DNA from: GCA-2709075 sp964492555
GTDB taxonomy: Bacteria; Pseudomonadota; Alphaproteobacteria; MPNO01; UBA2964
Assembly: GCA_964492555.1 (NCBI GenBank)
Contig: CAZBKQ010000005.1
Location: 55,329 to 119,328, forward strand
DNA: 64,000 nt
Direction: 5' to 3'
Shown: piece by piece, positions 49,449-56,886 of the stretch
Position numbering within the stretch: the stretch's first letter is position 1
How the letters are laid out: the number at the start of each line of letters is the position of its first letter
The notes under the pieces: generated by a model
Database searches by the model: none
Seen by the model: only the letters and a program-made list of their open reading frames with translations
Told to the model about the DNA's origin: nothing
Position numbers and translations under genes: made by a program

Positions 49449-50858
49449 TTATGCGCTGTAATACATCGCGAATTCGACCGGATGCGGCGATTCCTCAAAC
49501 GCCAGGCATTCCTCTTCCTTGAGGCCGAGATAGCCGTCGATCGCTTCATCGGTGAACACGTCGCCTTTCTTGAGGAAGTCGCGGTCCGCGTCGAGCGCTT
49601 CCATCGACATCCGCAGTGAACGGCTGACCGTCGGTACGCCTTCCAGCTCTTCCGGCGGCAGGTCATAGAGATCCTTGTCCATCGGGTCGCCCGGGTGGAT
49701 CTTGTTCTCGATCCCGTCAAGCCCGGCCATCAGCATGGCGGAGAACGCCAGGTACGGGTTTGCCGTGGCATCCGGGAAGCGTACCTCGACACGCTTTCCG
49801 TTCGGGCTGGCGGAGTAGGGGATACGGCAGGATGCCGAGCGGTTGCGCGAGGAGTAGGCGAGCAGCACCGGCGCCTCAAAGCCCGGGATCAACCGCTTGT
49901 AGCTGTTGGTCGAGGGGTTGGAGAAGGCGTTGATGGCGCGGGCGTGCTTGATGATGCCGCCGATATAGTAGAGCGCCGTTTCGGAGAGATCCGCATAGCC
50001 CGATCCGGCAAAGAGCGGCTTGCCGTCCTTCCAGATCGACTGATGGGTGTGCATGCCGGAGCCGTTATCGCCGGCCACCGGCTTCGGCATGAAGGTCGCG
50101 GTCTTGCCATACTGATGCGCGACCATATGAACGACATATTTGTAAATCTGCTGGCTGTCGGCGGCCTTGAGCAGCGTGTTGAACTTGATGCCGAGCTCAT
50201 GCTGGCTGGGCGCGACCTCGTGATGGTGCTTTTCCATCGGAAGGCCCATCTGGTTCATGACGGTGACCATTTCGGCGCGAATGTCGGTACCGGAATCGAC
50301 CGGCGGAACCGGGAAATAACCGCCCTTGATGGCGGGACGGTGGCCGATATTGCCGCCTTCCAGGATTTCACCGGAATTATAAGGGCCTTCGTCGCTGTCG
50401 ATTTCATAGAAAGACCGGTTCATCGAGGCTTCGAACCGGACATCGTCGAAAATGAAGAATTCGGCTTCCGGACCGAAATAGGCGGTGTCACCGATCCCGG
50501 CGGAGTCCATATAGGCCAGCGCCTTCTTGGCGATGCCGCGCGGGCAGCGTTCATAGGGCTGGCCGGTGGAGGGTTCCAGAACGTCGCAGAACAGGATCAG
50601 CTGCGGCTGTGCCGTGAACGGATCCATGACCGCCGTGTCGGGGTTCGGCATCAGCGTCATGTCGGATTCGTTGATCGCCTTCCAGCCCGCGATCGAGGAG
50701 CCGTCGAACATAATCCCGTCATCGAAGAAATCCTCGTCGATCGTCGAGACATGCTGCGCGGTGTGTTGCCACTTGCCCCGGGGATCGGTAAAGCGAAGAT
50801 CGACATACTCGACGTCGTTCTCCTTGATCATGTCCATTACTTTTTCAATGTCGCTCAT
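49449..50858 (-). CDS. glnA: Glutamine synthetase, type I
   Basis: A 469-residue GSI-beta type glutamine synthetase. MFDGSSIAGW near residue 50, the glutamate/metal segment GPEAEFFIFDDV near 130, the metal-binding HHHEVAPSQHE segment near 210, NPSTNSYKRL-loop near 315 and the ATP-site NRSASCRIPY near 340 are all present. Y398 in KDLYDLPPEE is the adenylylation site, so activity is expected to be regulated by GlnE. It makes glutamine from glutamate and ammonia with ATP, as a dodecamer. It lies 61 bp after glnB, in the common glnBA operon. Confidence 0.98.
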   Translation of the reverse strand: MSDIEKVMDMIKENDVEYVDLRFTDPRGKWQHTAQHVSTIDEDFFDDGIMFDGSSIAGWKAINESDMTLMPNPDTAVMDPFTAQPQLILFCDVLEPSTGQPYERCPRGIAKKALAYMDSAGIGDTAYFGPEAEFFIFDDVRFEASMNRSFYEIDSDEGPYNSGEILEGGNIGHRPAIKGGYFPVPPVDSGTDIRAEMVTVMNQMGLPMEKHHHEVAPSQHELGIKFNTLLKAADSQQIYKYVVHMVAHQYGKTATFMPKPVAGDNGSGMHTHQSIWKDGKPLFAGSGYADLSETALYYIGGIIKHARAINAFSNPSTNSYKRLIPGFEAPVLLAYSSRNRSASCRIPYSASPNGKRVEVRFPDATANPYLAFSAMLMAGLDGIENKIHPGDPMDKDLYDLPPEELEGVPTVSRSLRMSMEALDADRDFLKKGDVFTDEAIDGYLGLKEEECLAFEESPHPVEFAMYYSA

Positions 50859-50919
50859 TTATTCAACCTTCGTTGTTTTGTTGATTTAACCTGTTGTTCC
50901 TGTCGTCAGGACCGTGGCC

Positions 50920-51258
50920 TCAGACCGCTTCCGAGCCGGTCTCGCCGGTCCGGATCCGGATGGCTTCGTCGATCGTGGAGATGAAAATCTTGCCATCTCC
51001 GATACGCCCTGTATGGGCCGCCTGCTGAATGGCGTCGACCGCGCGTTCCAGCATCGAATCCTCGATCACCACCTCGATTTTTACCTTGGGCAGGAAATCG
51101 ACCACATACTCGGCGCCGCGATACAGTTCCGTATGGCCCTTCTGGCGGCCGAAACCCTTCGCCTCAAGGACTGTCAGACCTTTGACCCCAACTTCGTGGA
51201 GCGCCTCTTTGACGTCGTCGAGCTTGAAGGGTTTGATGATTGTTTCGATCTTCTTCAT
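50920..51258 (-). CDS. glnB: Nitrogen regulatory protein PII
   Basis: A 112-residue PII signal protein, full length. The T-loop has the uridylylation tyrosine Y51 in RGAEYVVDFLP, and the C-terminal signature TGRIGDGKIFIS is exact. It senses 2-oxoglutarate and ATP/ADP and controls GlnE, NtrB and other targets. The ATG at 51258 has AGGGGAT upstream. A sigma-54-type promoter lies 43 bases before it, fitting NtrC-controlled expression when nitrogen is low. Confidence 0.98.
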   Translation of the reverse strand: MKKIETIIKPFKLDDVKEALHEVGVKGLTVLEAKGFGRQKGHTELYRGAEYVVDFLPKVKIEVVIEDSMLERAVDAIQQAAHTGRIGDGKIFISTIDEAIRIRTGETGSEAV

Positions 51259-51300
51259 ACGGGATCCCCTGAATTGCTTTAAATCAGTTTAGTGGCTAAC

Positions 51301-51316
51301 TGCACGTGGCATGCCA
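51301..51316 (-). promoter_or_regulatory. glnBp: Sigma-54 (RpoN) promoter of glnB-glnA
   Basis: On the minus strand, TGGCATGCCACGTGCA runs from 51316 to 51301. It matches the TGGCACG-N4-TTGCA consensus with the invariant GG and GC dinucleotides exactly spaced (GG-N10-GC). Transcription would start near 51290, about 32 nt before glnB. NtrC is the expected activator. Confidence 0.72.
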
Positions 51317-51389
51317 ATCGGAGAGATCCTTCAACTATTTGAAAATAAACAGTTTAAAGTTATTTCAGCGAGGCCGGATTTTGGTCGGT

Positions 51390-51428
51390 GTGATTAAAAA
51401 TTAATCAAAATGCTGATTTTTTAATCAC
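51390..51428. promoter_or_regulatory. AT-rich palindromic cluster upstream of glnB
   Basis: GTGATTAAAAA at 51390-51400 and TTTTTAATCAC at 51418-51428 are a perfect 11-bp inverted repeat. A third half-site, TTAATC at 51401-51406, forms a tighter palindrome with the left arm. The cluster is about 100-138 bp upstream of the expected glnB start point, enhancer distance for a sigma-54 promoter, and 67-105 bp ahead of the aminotransferase gene. It does not look like the usual NtrC box. Confidence 0.45.
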
Positions 51429-51494
51429 AAGCCTGTCTTTTCGTCTTGTCCGTCGTCATGGTATGAGCGGTCAAAAGAAACGGGGGTAGGGCCC

Positions 51495-52655
51495 ATGGTC
51501 TCCGGTAATCAGATCCTTTCATCCTATGGCACGACGGTATTCGAGGTCATGTCCCGTCTCGCGCAGGAAAACGGTGCGATCAATCTCGGCCAGGGGTTTC
51601 CGGACGGAAACGGGCCGCCCGATGTCGTCGATGCCGCGGTCGACTACCTGAAAAACGGGTTGAACCAGTACCCGCCGATGATGGGGCTGCCGGAACTGCG
51701 TCAGGCGGTCGCCGCTTCCAACAAGCGCTTTTACGATCTGGATGTCGATTGGCAGACGGAGGTCATGGTCACCTCCGGAGCGACCGAAGCGTTGGCCGTC
51801 TGTCTGTTCGGGCTAATAGAGCCGGGCGACGAAGTCGTTCTGGTGGAGCCGCTTTATGACTCCTATCTGCCGATTGTCCGCCGGGCGGGCGGCGTCCCGA
51901 AACTCGTCCGGCTTGAGCCGCCTGACTGGGCCTTGCCGATTGCCGCTCTGGAAGAGGCCCTTAGCGAAAGAACCAAGCTGATCCTGCTGAATTCGCCGAT
52001 GAATCCCTGTTCGAAGGTATTCACCCGCGATGAGTTAAAAGTCGTCGCCGGTTTGTTGCGAAAGCACGACGCCGTCGCGGTCTGCGATGAGGTATATGAG
52101 CATCTGGTTTTCGACGGCGTTGAACATATTCCCCTGATGACCCTGCCCGGGATGCGTGATCGTTGTATCCGGATCGGGTCCGCCGGCAAGACTTTTTCCT
52201 TGACCGGCTGGAAAATCGGTTATCTGACGGCCTGTCCGGAATTGCTGACGCCGCTCGCCCGTGCCCATCAGTTCCTGACCTTCACCACCCCGCCCAATCT
52301 GCAGGCGGCGGCGGCCTATGGGTTGCAAAAAGAAGACGCCTATTTCCGCTGGCTGCCCACGGAATTGCAGGAAAGGCGTGATCAACTCGCAGCAGGGCTG
52401 GAAGAATGTGGCATGACGGTGCTGCAATGCGATGGCACCTATTTCATTACGGTCGATTTTCGCGGCACCGGATTTAACGGCGACGATGAGGAATTCTGCC
52501 GCCATATCACGACGGAGGCGAAGGTTGCCGCGGTCCCGGTCAGCGCCTTTTATCAAAGCGGCGAGGTCAAGCATTTCGCGCGGTTCTGCTTCTGCAAGGA
52601 GGAAGCAACCCTGACCGAGGCGATTTCACGCCTTAAGGCGCATTTCGGTTGTTGA
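51495..52655 (+). CDS. Class I aminotransferase, methionine/kynurenine type
   Basis: A 386-residue fold-type I PLP aminotransferase. INLGQGFPDG near residue 30, the NSPMNPC segment near 167, AVCDEVYEHLVF near 195 and K232 in SAGKTFSLTGWKIGY are in place. The FPDG and SLTGWKIGY forms belong to the YbdL/kynurenine-aminotransferase-III group, which often acts on methionine or aromatic amino acids and on 2-oxo-4-methylthiobutyrate. It is divergent from glnB across 236 bp of regulatory sequence. tRNA-His follows 50 bp after the stop. Confidence 0.92.
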   Translation: MVSGNQILSSYGTTVFEVMSRLAQENGAINLGQGFPDGNGPPDVVDAAVDYLKNGLNQYPPMMGLPELRQAVAASNKRFYDLDVDWQTEVMVTSGATEALAVCLFGLIEPGDEVVLVEPLYDSYLPIVRRAGGVPKLVRLEPPDWALPIAALEEALSERTKLILLNSPMNPCSKVFTRDELKVVAGLLRKHDAVAVCDEVYEHLVFDGVEHIPLMTLPGMRDRCIRIGSAGKTFSLTGWKIGYLTACPELLTPLARAHQFLTFTTPPNLQAAAAYGLQKEDAYFRWLPTELQERRDQLAAGLEECGMTVLQCDGTYFITVDFRGTGFNGDDEEFCRHITTEAKVAAVPVSAFYQSGEVKHFARFCFCKEEATLTEAISRLKAHFGC

Positions 52656-52705
52656 CGCGGCCATGGCGCGGGTCTAAACAAAGCGGCCTCGAAATACCCC
52701 CTGTG

Positions 52706-52782
<77 letters not shown>

Positions 52783-53019
52783 CTTTTCCAATTTTCAATG
52801 ACTTTCCGACTGTCCGTCGCAGTTGTCCTCTGTTCTTGACTGACAGCGACGAAGACGGAATGGGGGCGCACGGCTTGACAGGGCGCGCGCCATAAATACC
52901 CTGATACCAATAAGTTAGCGACAAGCGATACAAAGCCCCCGGTTTTACAAAGTGGGGTAAGGGAGGTTCGCTTCTCGATGAGCGATATGCTCGTCCATCG
53001 GCCGGCGAGGCACTGACCA

Positions 53020-54561
53020 TTGACCTCTGCCAGCCTGATATCCGATAGCTTGCGGTCTTATGACCCGCAGGACCTATGGTCCACCCGGCTGCGCCGGCGT
53101 GGATACCAGAATTGGCGGCTTCTGCAGTCTCAGGTCGATCTATATTATTTCTGGGAAAAGCGCTGGTTCTTTATCGCGCTTGCGATCGGCGCGGGCATGC
53201 TCTTCATGCCGCAACCGGACGGGCTGTCCCGCGAAGGGCTGATCGTCCTCACAATGTCGGTGGTGGCGATCATTTTATTCGTCACGGAACCCGTGCCGTT
53301 GCCGACCGTGGCGCTGTTGATCATCGTCGGGCAGATATTGCTGTTGGGAGTCGATTCCAACACCGTCGCCAAGAGCCTGATGACGGACTCGGTGCTGTTT
53401 ATCATGGGATCGCTCATGCTGGCGGTCGCCGTGGTCAAGCAAAAGCTGGATATAAGGATCGCCTGGCTGATTGTCCGTGTGACGGGGACCAAGACCACGC
53501 GCATCTGTTTCGGGATTTCGGTCGTTTCCGGCGTGCTCGCCTCTTTCGTCGGGGAACATACCGTCGCTGCGATGATGCTGCCGGTCGGCATCACCCTGAT
53601 CAGTCTGACTTCTGACGATCCCAAGGAAGTGCGCCGCCTCGCCGCCGTGCTGCTGTTTTCGATTTCCTACGGATGTTCGATCGCGGGGATCGGCACCCCT
53701 TCGGGCGGCGCGCGGAATGCGATCATGATCGGGTACTGGAAGGAATTCTTTTTCGATCCGACCAACCCCGAAACGCGCAAATTCCTGATCGATTACATTA
53801 CGTGGATCGCCTATGCCTATCCGGTTTTTCTGATCCAGTTGCCTTTTGTCACGCTAATCCTGAACTGGACCTTCAAACCGGAATATCAGCACCTGTCCCG
53901 GTCCGTGGCGAGACTACGCCAGCAGATCGTAAATCAGGGACCGATGAAACCGTCCGACTGGCTGGCGATCGCGATTTTCGCTCTCATTCTGGTCGGGTGG
54001 ATATTCCTTTCAGGGGAAATCGGTCTCGGCACGGTGGCCATCATGGGGGCCGCGATTTTCCTGATTGTCGGGCTGGTCCGCTGGGAGGAAATCAATTCGG
54101 GGGTCAATTGGGGCGTTGTGCTGCTTTATGCGGCCGCCATTTCCCTCGGATTGCAGATGAAGGATACGGGGGCGGCGCAATGGGTCGCGGAAAGCTTCCT
54201 GCATTTATTGAAACCGCTTGGCGCCGAGGAAGGGATCGGTCTTTGGGCTGCGGTTTCGGCGCTCACCACGCTGGTAACCAATACCATGTCTAACGGGGCG
54301 GCGGTCGCCGTTCTCGGCCCCATTGTGCTCAAAATGGCCATCGTGGCGGGTGAAAACCCGCTCATCCTCGGCTTCATTACGGCGATATCGTCGGCATTTG
54401 CCTATTTGACCGTGGTTGGCACGCCCGCCTGCACCATCGTCTACGCATCCGGTTATCTCAAGACGACCGACTTCCTTGTGGTCGGTTGGCGCATGGTCGT
54501 GATGTCGACCATTATCATGATCCTGGCGGCGACATTTTACTGGCCGTTATTAGGGGGTTGA
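53020..54561 (+). CDS. SLC13/DASS-family anion symporter
   Basis: A 513-residue inner-membrane permease of the divalent anion:sodium symporter type with about 11-12 helices. The two inverted repeats are visible from their substrate/Na-binding turns: SISYGCSIAGIGTPSGGARN near residue 215 and TTLVTNTMSNGAAVAVLGPI near 420. Substrates of the family are C4-dicarboxylates, citrate or sulfate. A polar N-terminal region of about 45 residues precedes helix 1. The only start covering it is TTG at 53020; there is no ATG in frame before the first helix. A Usp gene follows nine bases after the stop, a pairing that suggests regulation of transport. Confidence 0.9.
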   Translation: MTSASLISDSLRSYDPQDLWSTRLRRRGYQNWRLLQSQVDLYYFWEKRWFFIALAIGAGMLFMPQPDGLSREGLIVLTMSVVAIILFVTEPVPLPTVALLIIVGQILLLGVDSNTVAKSLMTDSVLFIMGSLMLAVAVVKQKLDIRIAWLIVRVTGTKTTRICFGISVVSGVLASFVGEHTVAAMMLPVGITLISLTSDDPKEVRRLAAVLLFSISYGCSIAGIGTPSGGARNAIMIGYWKEFFFDPTNPETRKFLIDYITWIAYAYPVFLIQLPFVTLILNWTFKPEYQHLSRSVARLRQQIVNQGPMKPSDWLAIAIFALILVGWIFLSGEIGLGTVAIMGAAIFLIVGLVRWEEINSGVNWGVVLLYAAAISLGLQMKDTGAAQWVAESFLHLLKPLGAEEGIGLWAAVSALTTLVTNTMSNGAAVAVLGPIVLKMAIVAGENPLILGFITAISSAFAYLTVVGTPACTIVYASGYLKTTDFLVVGWRMVVMSTIIMILAATFYWPLLGG

Positions 54562-54570
54562 GGCGGGGTC

Positions 54571-55566
54571 ATGGCGTTTAACCTGAACAGAGCCAGGGGG
54601 GAGGTGGATGCCGACACGCTTTACGAGCGCCGGCGGCGGCGCTTCCGCATTCTGGTCTGTATAGACGGCTCCGACGCCTCCTATGACGGGCTGCGTTTCG
54701 CATCCCGGATCGGTGAATCCGATGAATGCGACATTATTCTGCTTTATGTCCGGCCTATCGATCAGGGGATGCGGACCGGCGGGCTTCAGGTCCGCGTGGC
54801 GCGGGAAAACATGCTCGATTGGGGGTTGGAGCTGCCGGGCATTCGTCATCTGAAAAAAGGGCTTTCCATGCTCGCGGGCGATGAAAGCCTGTCGGCGCAC
54901 TGGACGACAAAAACGAGCCACACGGATTCATGGGGCGATCCGCTCGGCGATAACAAGGTCGAGTACCGGCACGAAAATGGCAAGAGCATCGTGCTAAAGC
55001 TCAAGACCGCCCCCGACGTGGCGAGTGGCGTTCTCGATCAGTATGAGCTGGGTCCCTATAACCTGATCATCATGGGGGAGCCGAGCCACTGGCATAGCGA
55101 AGCGCGGTCGTTCTTTGGCGCGAGCGTCGCCCAGAAGGTGGCCATGCTGTCGCCCTGTTCCGTTATGGTGGCGCGTCCAAAGGGCGTCCATCAGAACAGG
55201 GGGCATCTGATCTGCGTTGATGGCACGCGGCATTCCCTTGAGGCCATGCGGCGGGAGGCCGTGCTGGCCCACCATTCCGGGGATTCGATCACCGTTCTCT
55301 GCGTGGCGCGGCACCAATCGGAGGCCGCGACAGCTGAACGGGTCCTCGAAAAATCGGTCGAAATGCTCTCCAGAATAGACATCCACGATGTCGGAACGCT
55401 TGTCCGTGTCGGCGATCCGGTTGAGGAGATCGTCCGCGCGGGAAATGATCATTCGGTGATCGCGGTGGCGGATTCCGGCAAGAAGCTGATCCGGCGGCTG
55501 TTTACGGGCGGTATCGCGTTTCGTGTGATGGGCGCCGCGGAAACCTCGGTACTGAATGTGCGGTAA
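54571..55566 (+). CDS. Universal stress protein-type tandem domain protein
   Basis: A 331-residue protein with two Usp-like domains, about residues 25-195 and 210-331. Each begins with a core strand (RFRILVCIDGSDASYDGL; HLICVDGTRHSLEAM) and ends with the family turn (FFGASVAQKVAMLSPCSVMV; GGIAFRVMGAAETSVLNV). The first domain carries an insertion of about 50 residues around residues 90-150. The ATP-binding G-2x-G-9x-G(S/T) motif is not clean in either half, so nucleotide binding is uncertain. It lies in one transcript with the SLC13 permease and an acetyltransferase. Confidence 0.85.
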   Translation: MAFNLNRARGEVDADTLYERRRRRFRILVCIDGSDASYDGLRFASRIGESDECDIILLYVRPIDQGMRTGGLQVRVARENMLDWGLELPGIRHLKKGLSMLAGDESLSAHWTTKTSHTDSWGDPLGDNKVEYRHENGKSIVLKLKTAPDVASGVLDQYELGPYNLIIMGEPSHWHSEARSFFGASVAQKVAMLSPCSVMVARPKGVHQNRGHLICVDGTRHSLEAMRREAVLAHHSGDSITVLCVARHQSEAATAERVLEKSVEMLSRIDIHDVGTLVRVGDPVEEIVRAGNDHSVIAVADSGKKLIRRLFTGGIAFRVMGAAETSVLNVR

Positions 55567-55574
55567 AAAGGAAG

Positions 55575-56144
55575 ATGGGCATGCGGGTAGAACAATACGC
55601 GCCGCGTTGGCATGGCGCGGTACTGGCTCTCGCCAATGAAGTCCTTGGCGAGGGTTATTTCGTCCGGCCGTCGGAGGTTGCGGGCGCCCCCGGCGCCGCG
55701 CTGTTACTGGGACAGGAGAACGAAACGCTGGTTTGTTTCGCCCATGGCTCGGTCCTTCCGGAAAACGGTTTACGGGACCATCTGGAAGGCCAACTGCCGG
55801 AGCTTCCGGACGAGATCGCCGCCGCCGACCGGGACGGGGCGCTCGGCGTTATACAGGCGGCCGCGGTATCGCCCGCGCACCGCCGCAAGGGATTTGGCTC
55901 CAGCATTATTTCCGTTTTGCATGACCGGTTGGTCGGGCTGGGCGCCGACAAGCTGATCGTGACCTTCAAACGCGCCCAGAATGTCCCTCATGTTGATGGG
56001 ATGATGGGAAAGCTCGGCTTTGAGCCGTGGCAGCGGTTGCCGTCTTTCTGGCGGAAACGATGCGATGCGGGTGAATTCAAATGCGCGGACCGGATGGACG
56101 GTTGCGCCTGTGAGGCGTTGCTGTACCGGAAAACGGTTTTTTAG
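55575..56144 (+). CDS. GNAT-family N-acetyltransferase
   Basis: A 189-residue acetyl-CoA-dependent acyltransferase. The acetyl-CoA-binding motif A is seen as VIQAAAVSPAHRRKGFGSSI near residue 100, followed by the helix ISVLHDRLVGLG. The C-terminus has YRKTVF, a motif-B-like end, and a cluster of Cys (CACEA). It starts eight bases after the Usp gene. Position next to a Usp protein and a permease suggests a stress or transport-linked modification, but the acceptor is unknown. Confidence 0.82.
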   Translation: MGMRVEQYAPRWHGAVLALANEVLGEGYFVRPSEVAGAPGAALLLGQENETLVCFAHGSVLPENGLRDHLEGQLPELPDEIAAADRDGALGVIQAAAVSPAHRRKGFGSSIISVLHDRLVGLGADKLIVTFKRAQNVPHVDGMMGKLGFEPWQRLPSFWRKRCDAGEFKCADRMDGCACEALLYRKTVF

Positions 56145-56159
56145 AGCCTCGCCCGTGCC

Positions 56160-56885
56160 TTATTGACGGCCCTTGGCCGCGTGCCGCTTTTCCCAATCCT
56201 CGCGCTGTACGATTTCGCGGATCATCTTGCGCAAAATCGCCTTGGCAAAGGCCTGACGGCTTTCGGCCTCGATCACGAAGGATCCCGGCCCGCCGGTGAC
56301 GGATTGTTTGTAATATTGCGGCAGGTCCGGCATGGACGGGCGGTGGATCGCCAGCGCGTTGATGATGATGCGTTTGGCTTCGGCCTGATCGCGGATCAGC
56401 TCGATAGGCGGGTCCTTCGTGTTCGGCCCGTCGCCGGAGACATCGATCACCCGCCGCGTGCCCTCGAATTCATTGGCGTCGAGAGAGGCAACGGTCAGGG
56501 CGACTGCTTCTCCGATGGCGTTGCCGCCGAAACAGGGGTTACGGTCGAGCGAGAGGACTCGGTCACCAAATGCCCTGGCGGTGGCGGCGTCGTGAATGCG
56601 GGTCCAGCCGACCGCGATGCGGGTGCATTCCCAGCCCGAAAATTCGACATAGGCCACCGCGATGGAGCGCAGGAAACCGCCCTTGATCGCATCCAGCACG
56701 CGCGGATTGGACAGGGCATCGGCATAGCCCTTGCGCTGCAATGCCATTTCCGCGTCATCAATACTTCCTGACGCATCGACGACGAAGGCGAGCTCGAGAT
56801 CGACCGGGATTTTCTTTCCCTGTGCCGCCGCCGTGCCCGAAAGCAACAACAGCGCCACCAGAACGGAAAGAAACCGGCTGGTCAT
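56160..56885 (-). CDS. Secreted VWA-domain protein (DUF1194)
   Basis: A 241-residue exported von Willebrand factor A protein of the DUF1194 type. A signal peptide precedes cleavage after GTAAAQG (about residue 22). The MIDAS metal site begins D-A-S-G-S in AFVVDASGSIDDAEMALQ near residue 33 and DVSGDGPN near 140 supplies a further acidic group. VWA domains bind partners through a divalent metal. The ATG is one base after the stop of the molybdenum hydroxylase gene, so it is translated from the same mRNA. Its target is unknown. Confidence 0.87.
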   Translation of the reverse strand: MTSRFLSVLVALLLLSGTAAAQGKKIPVDLELAFVVDASGSIDDAEMALQRKGYADALSNPRVLDAIKGGFLRSIAVAYVEFSGWECTRIAVGWTRIHDAATARAFGDRVLSLDRNPCFGGNAIGEAVALTVASLDANEFEGTRRVIDVSGDGPNTKDPPIELIRDQAEAKRIIINALAIHRPSMPDLPQYYKQSVTGGPGSFVIEAESRQAFAKAILRKMIREIVQREDWEKRHAAKGRQ

Positions 56886-56886
56886 G

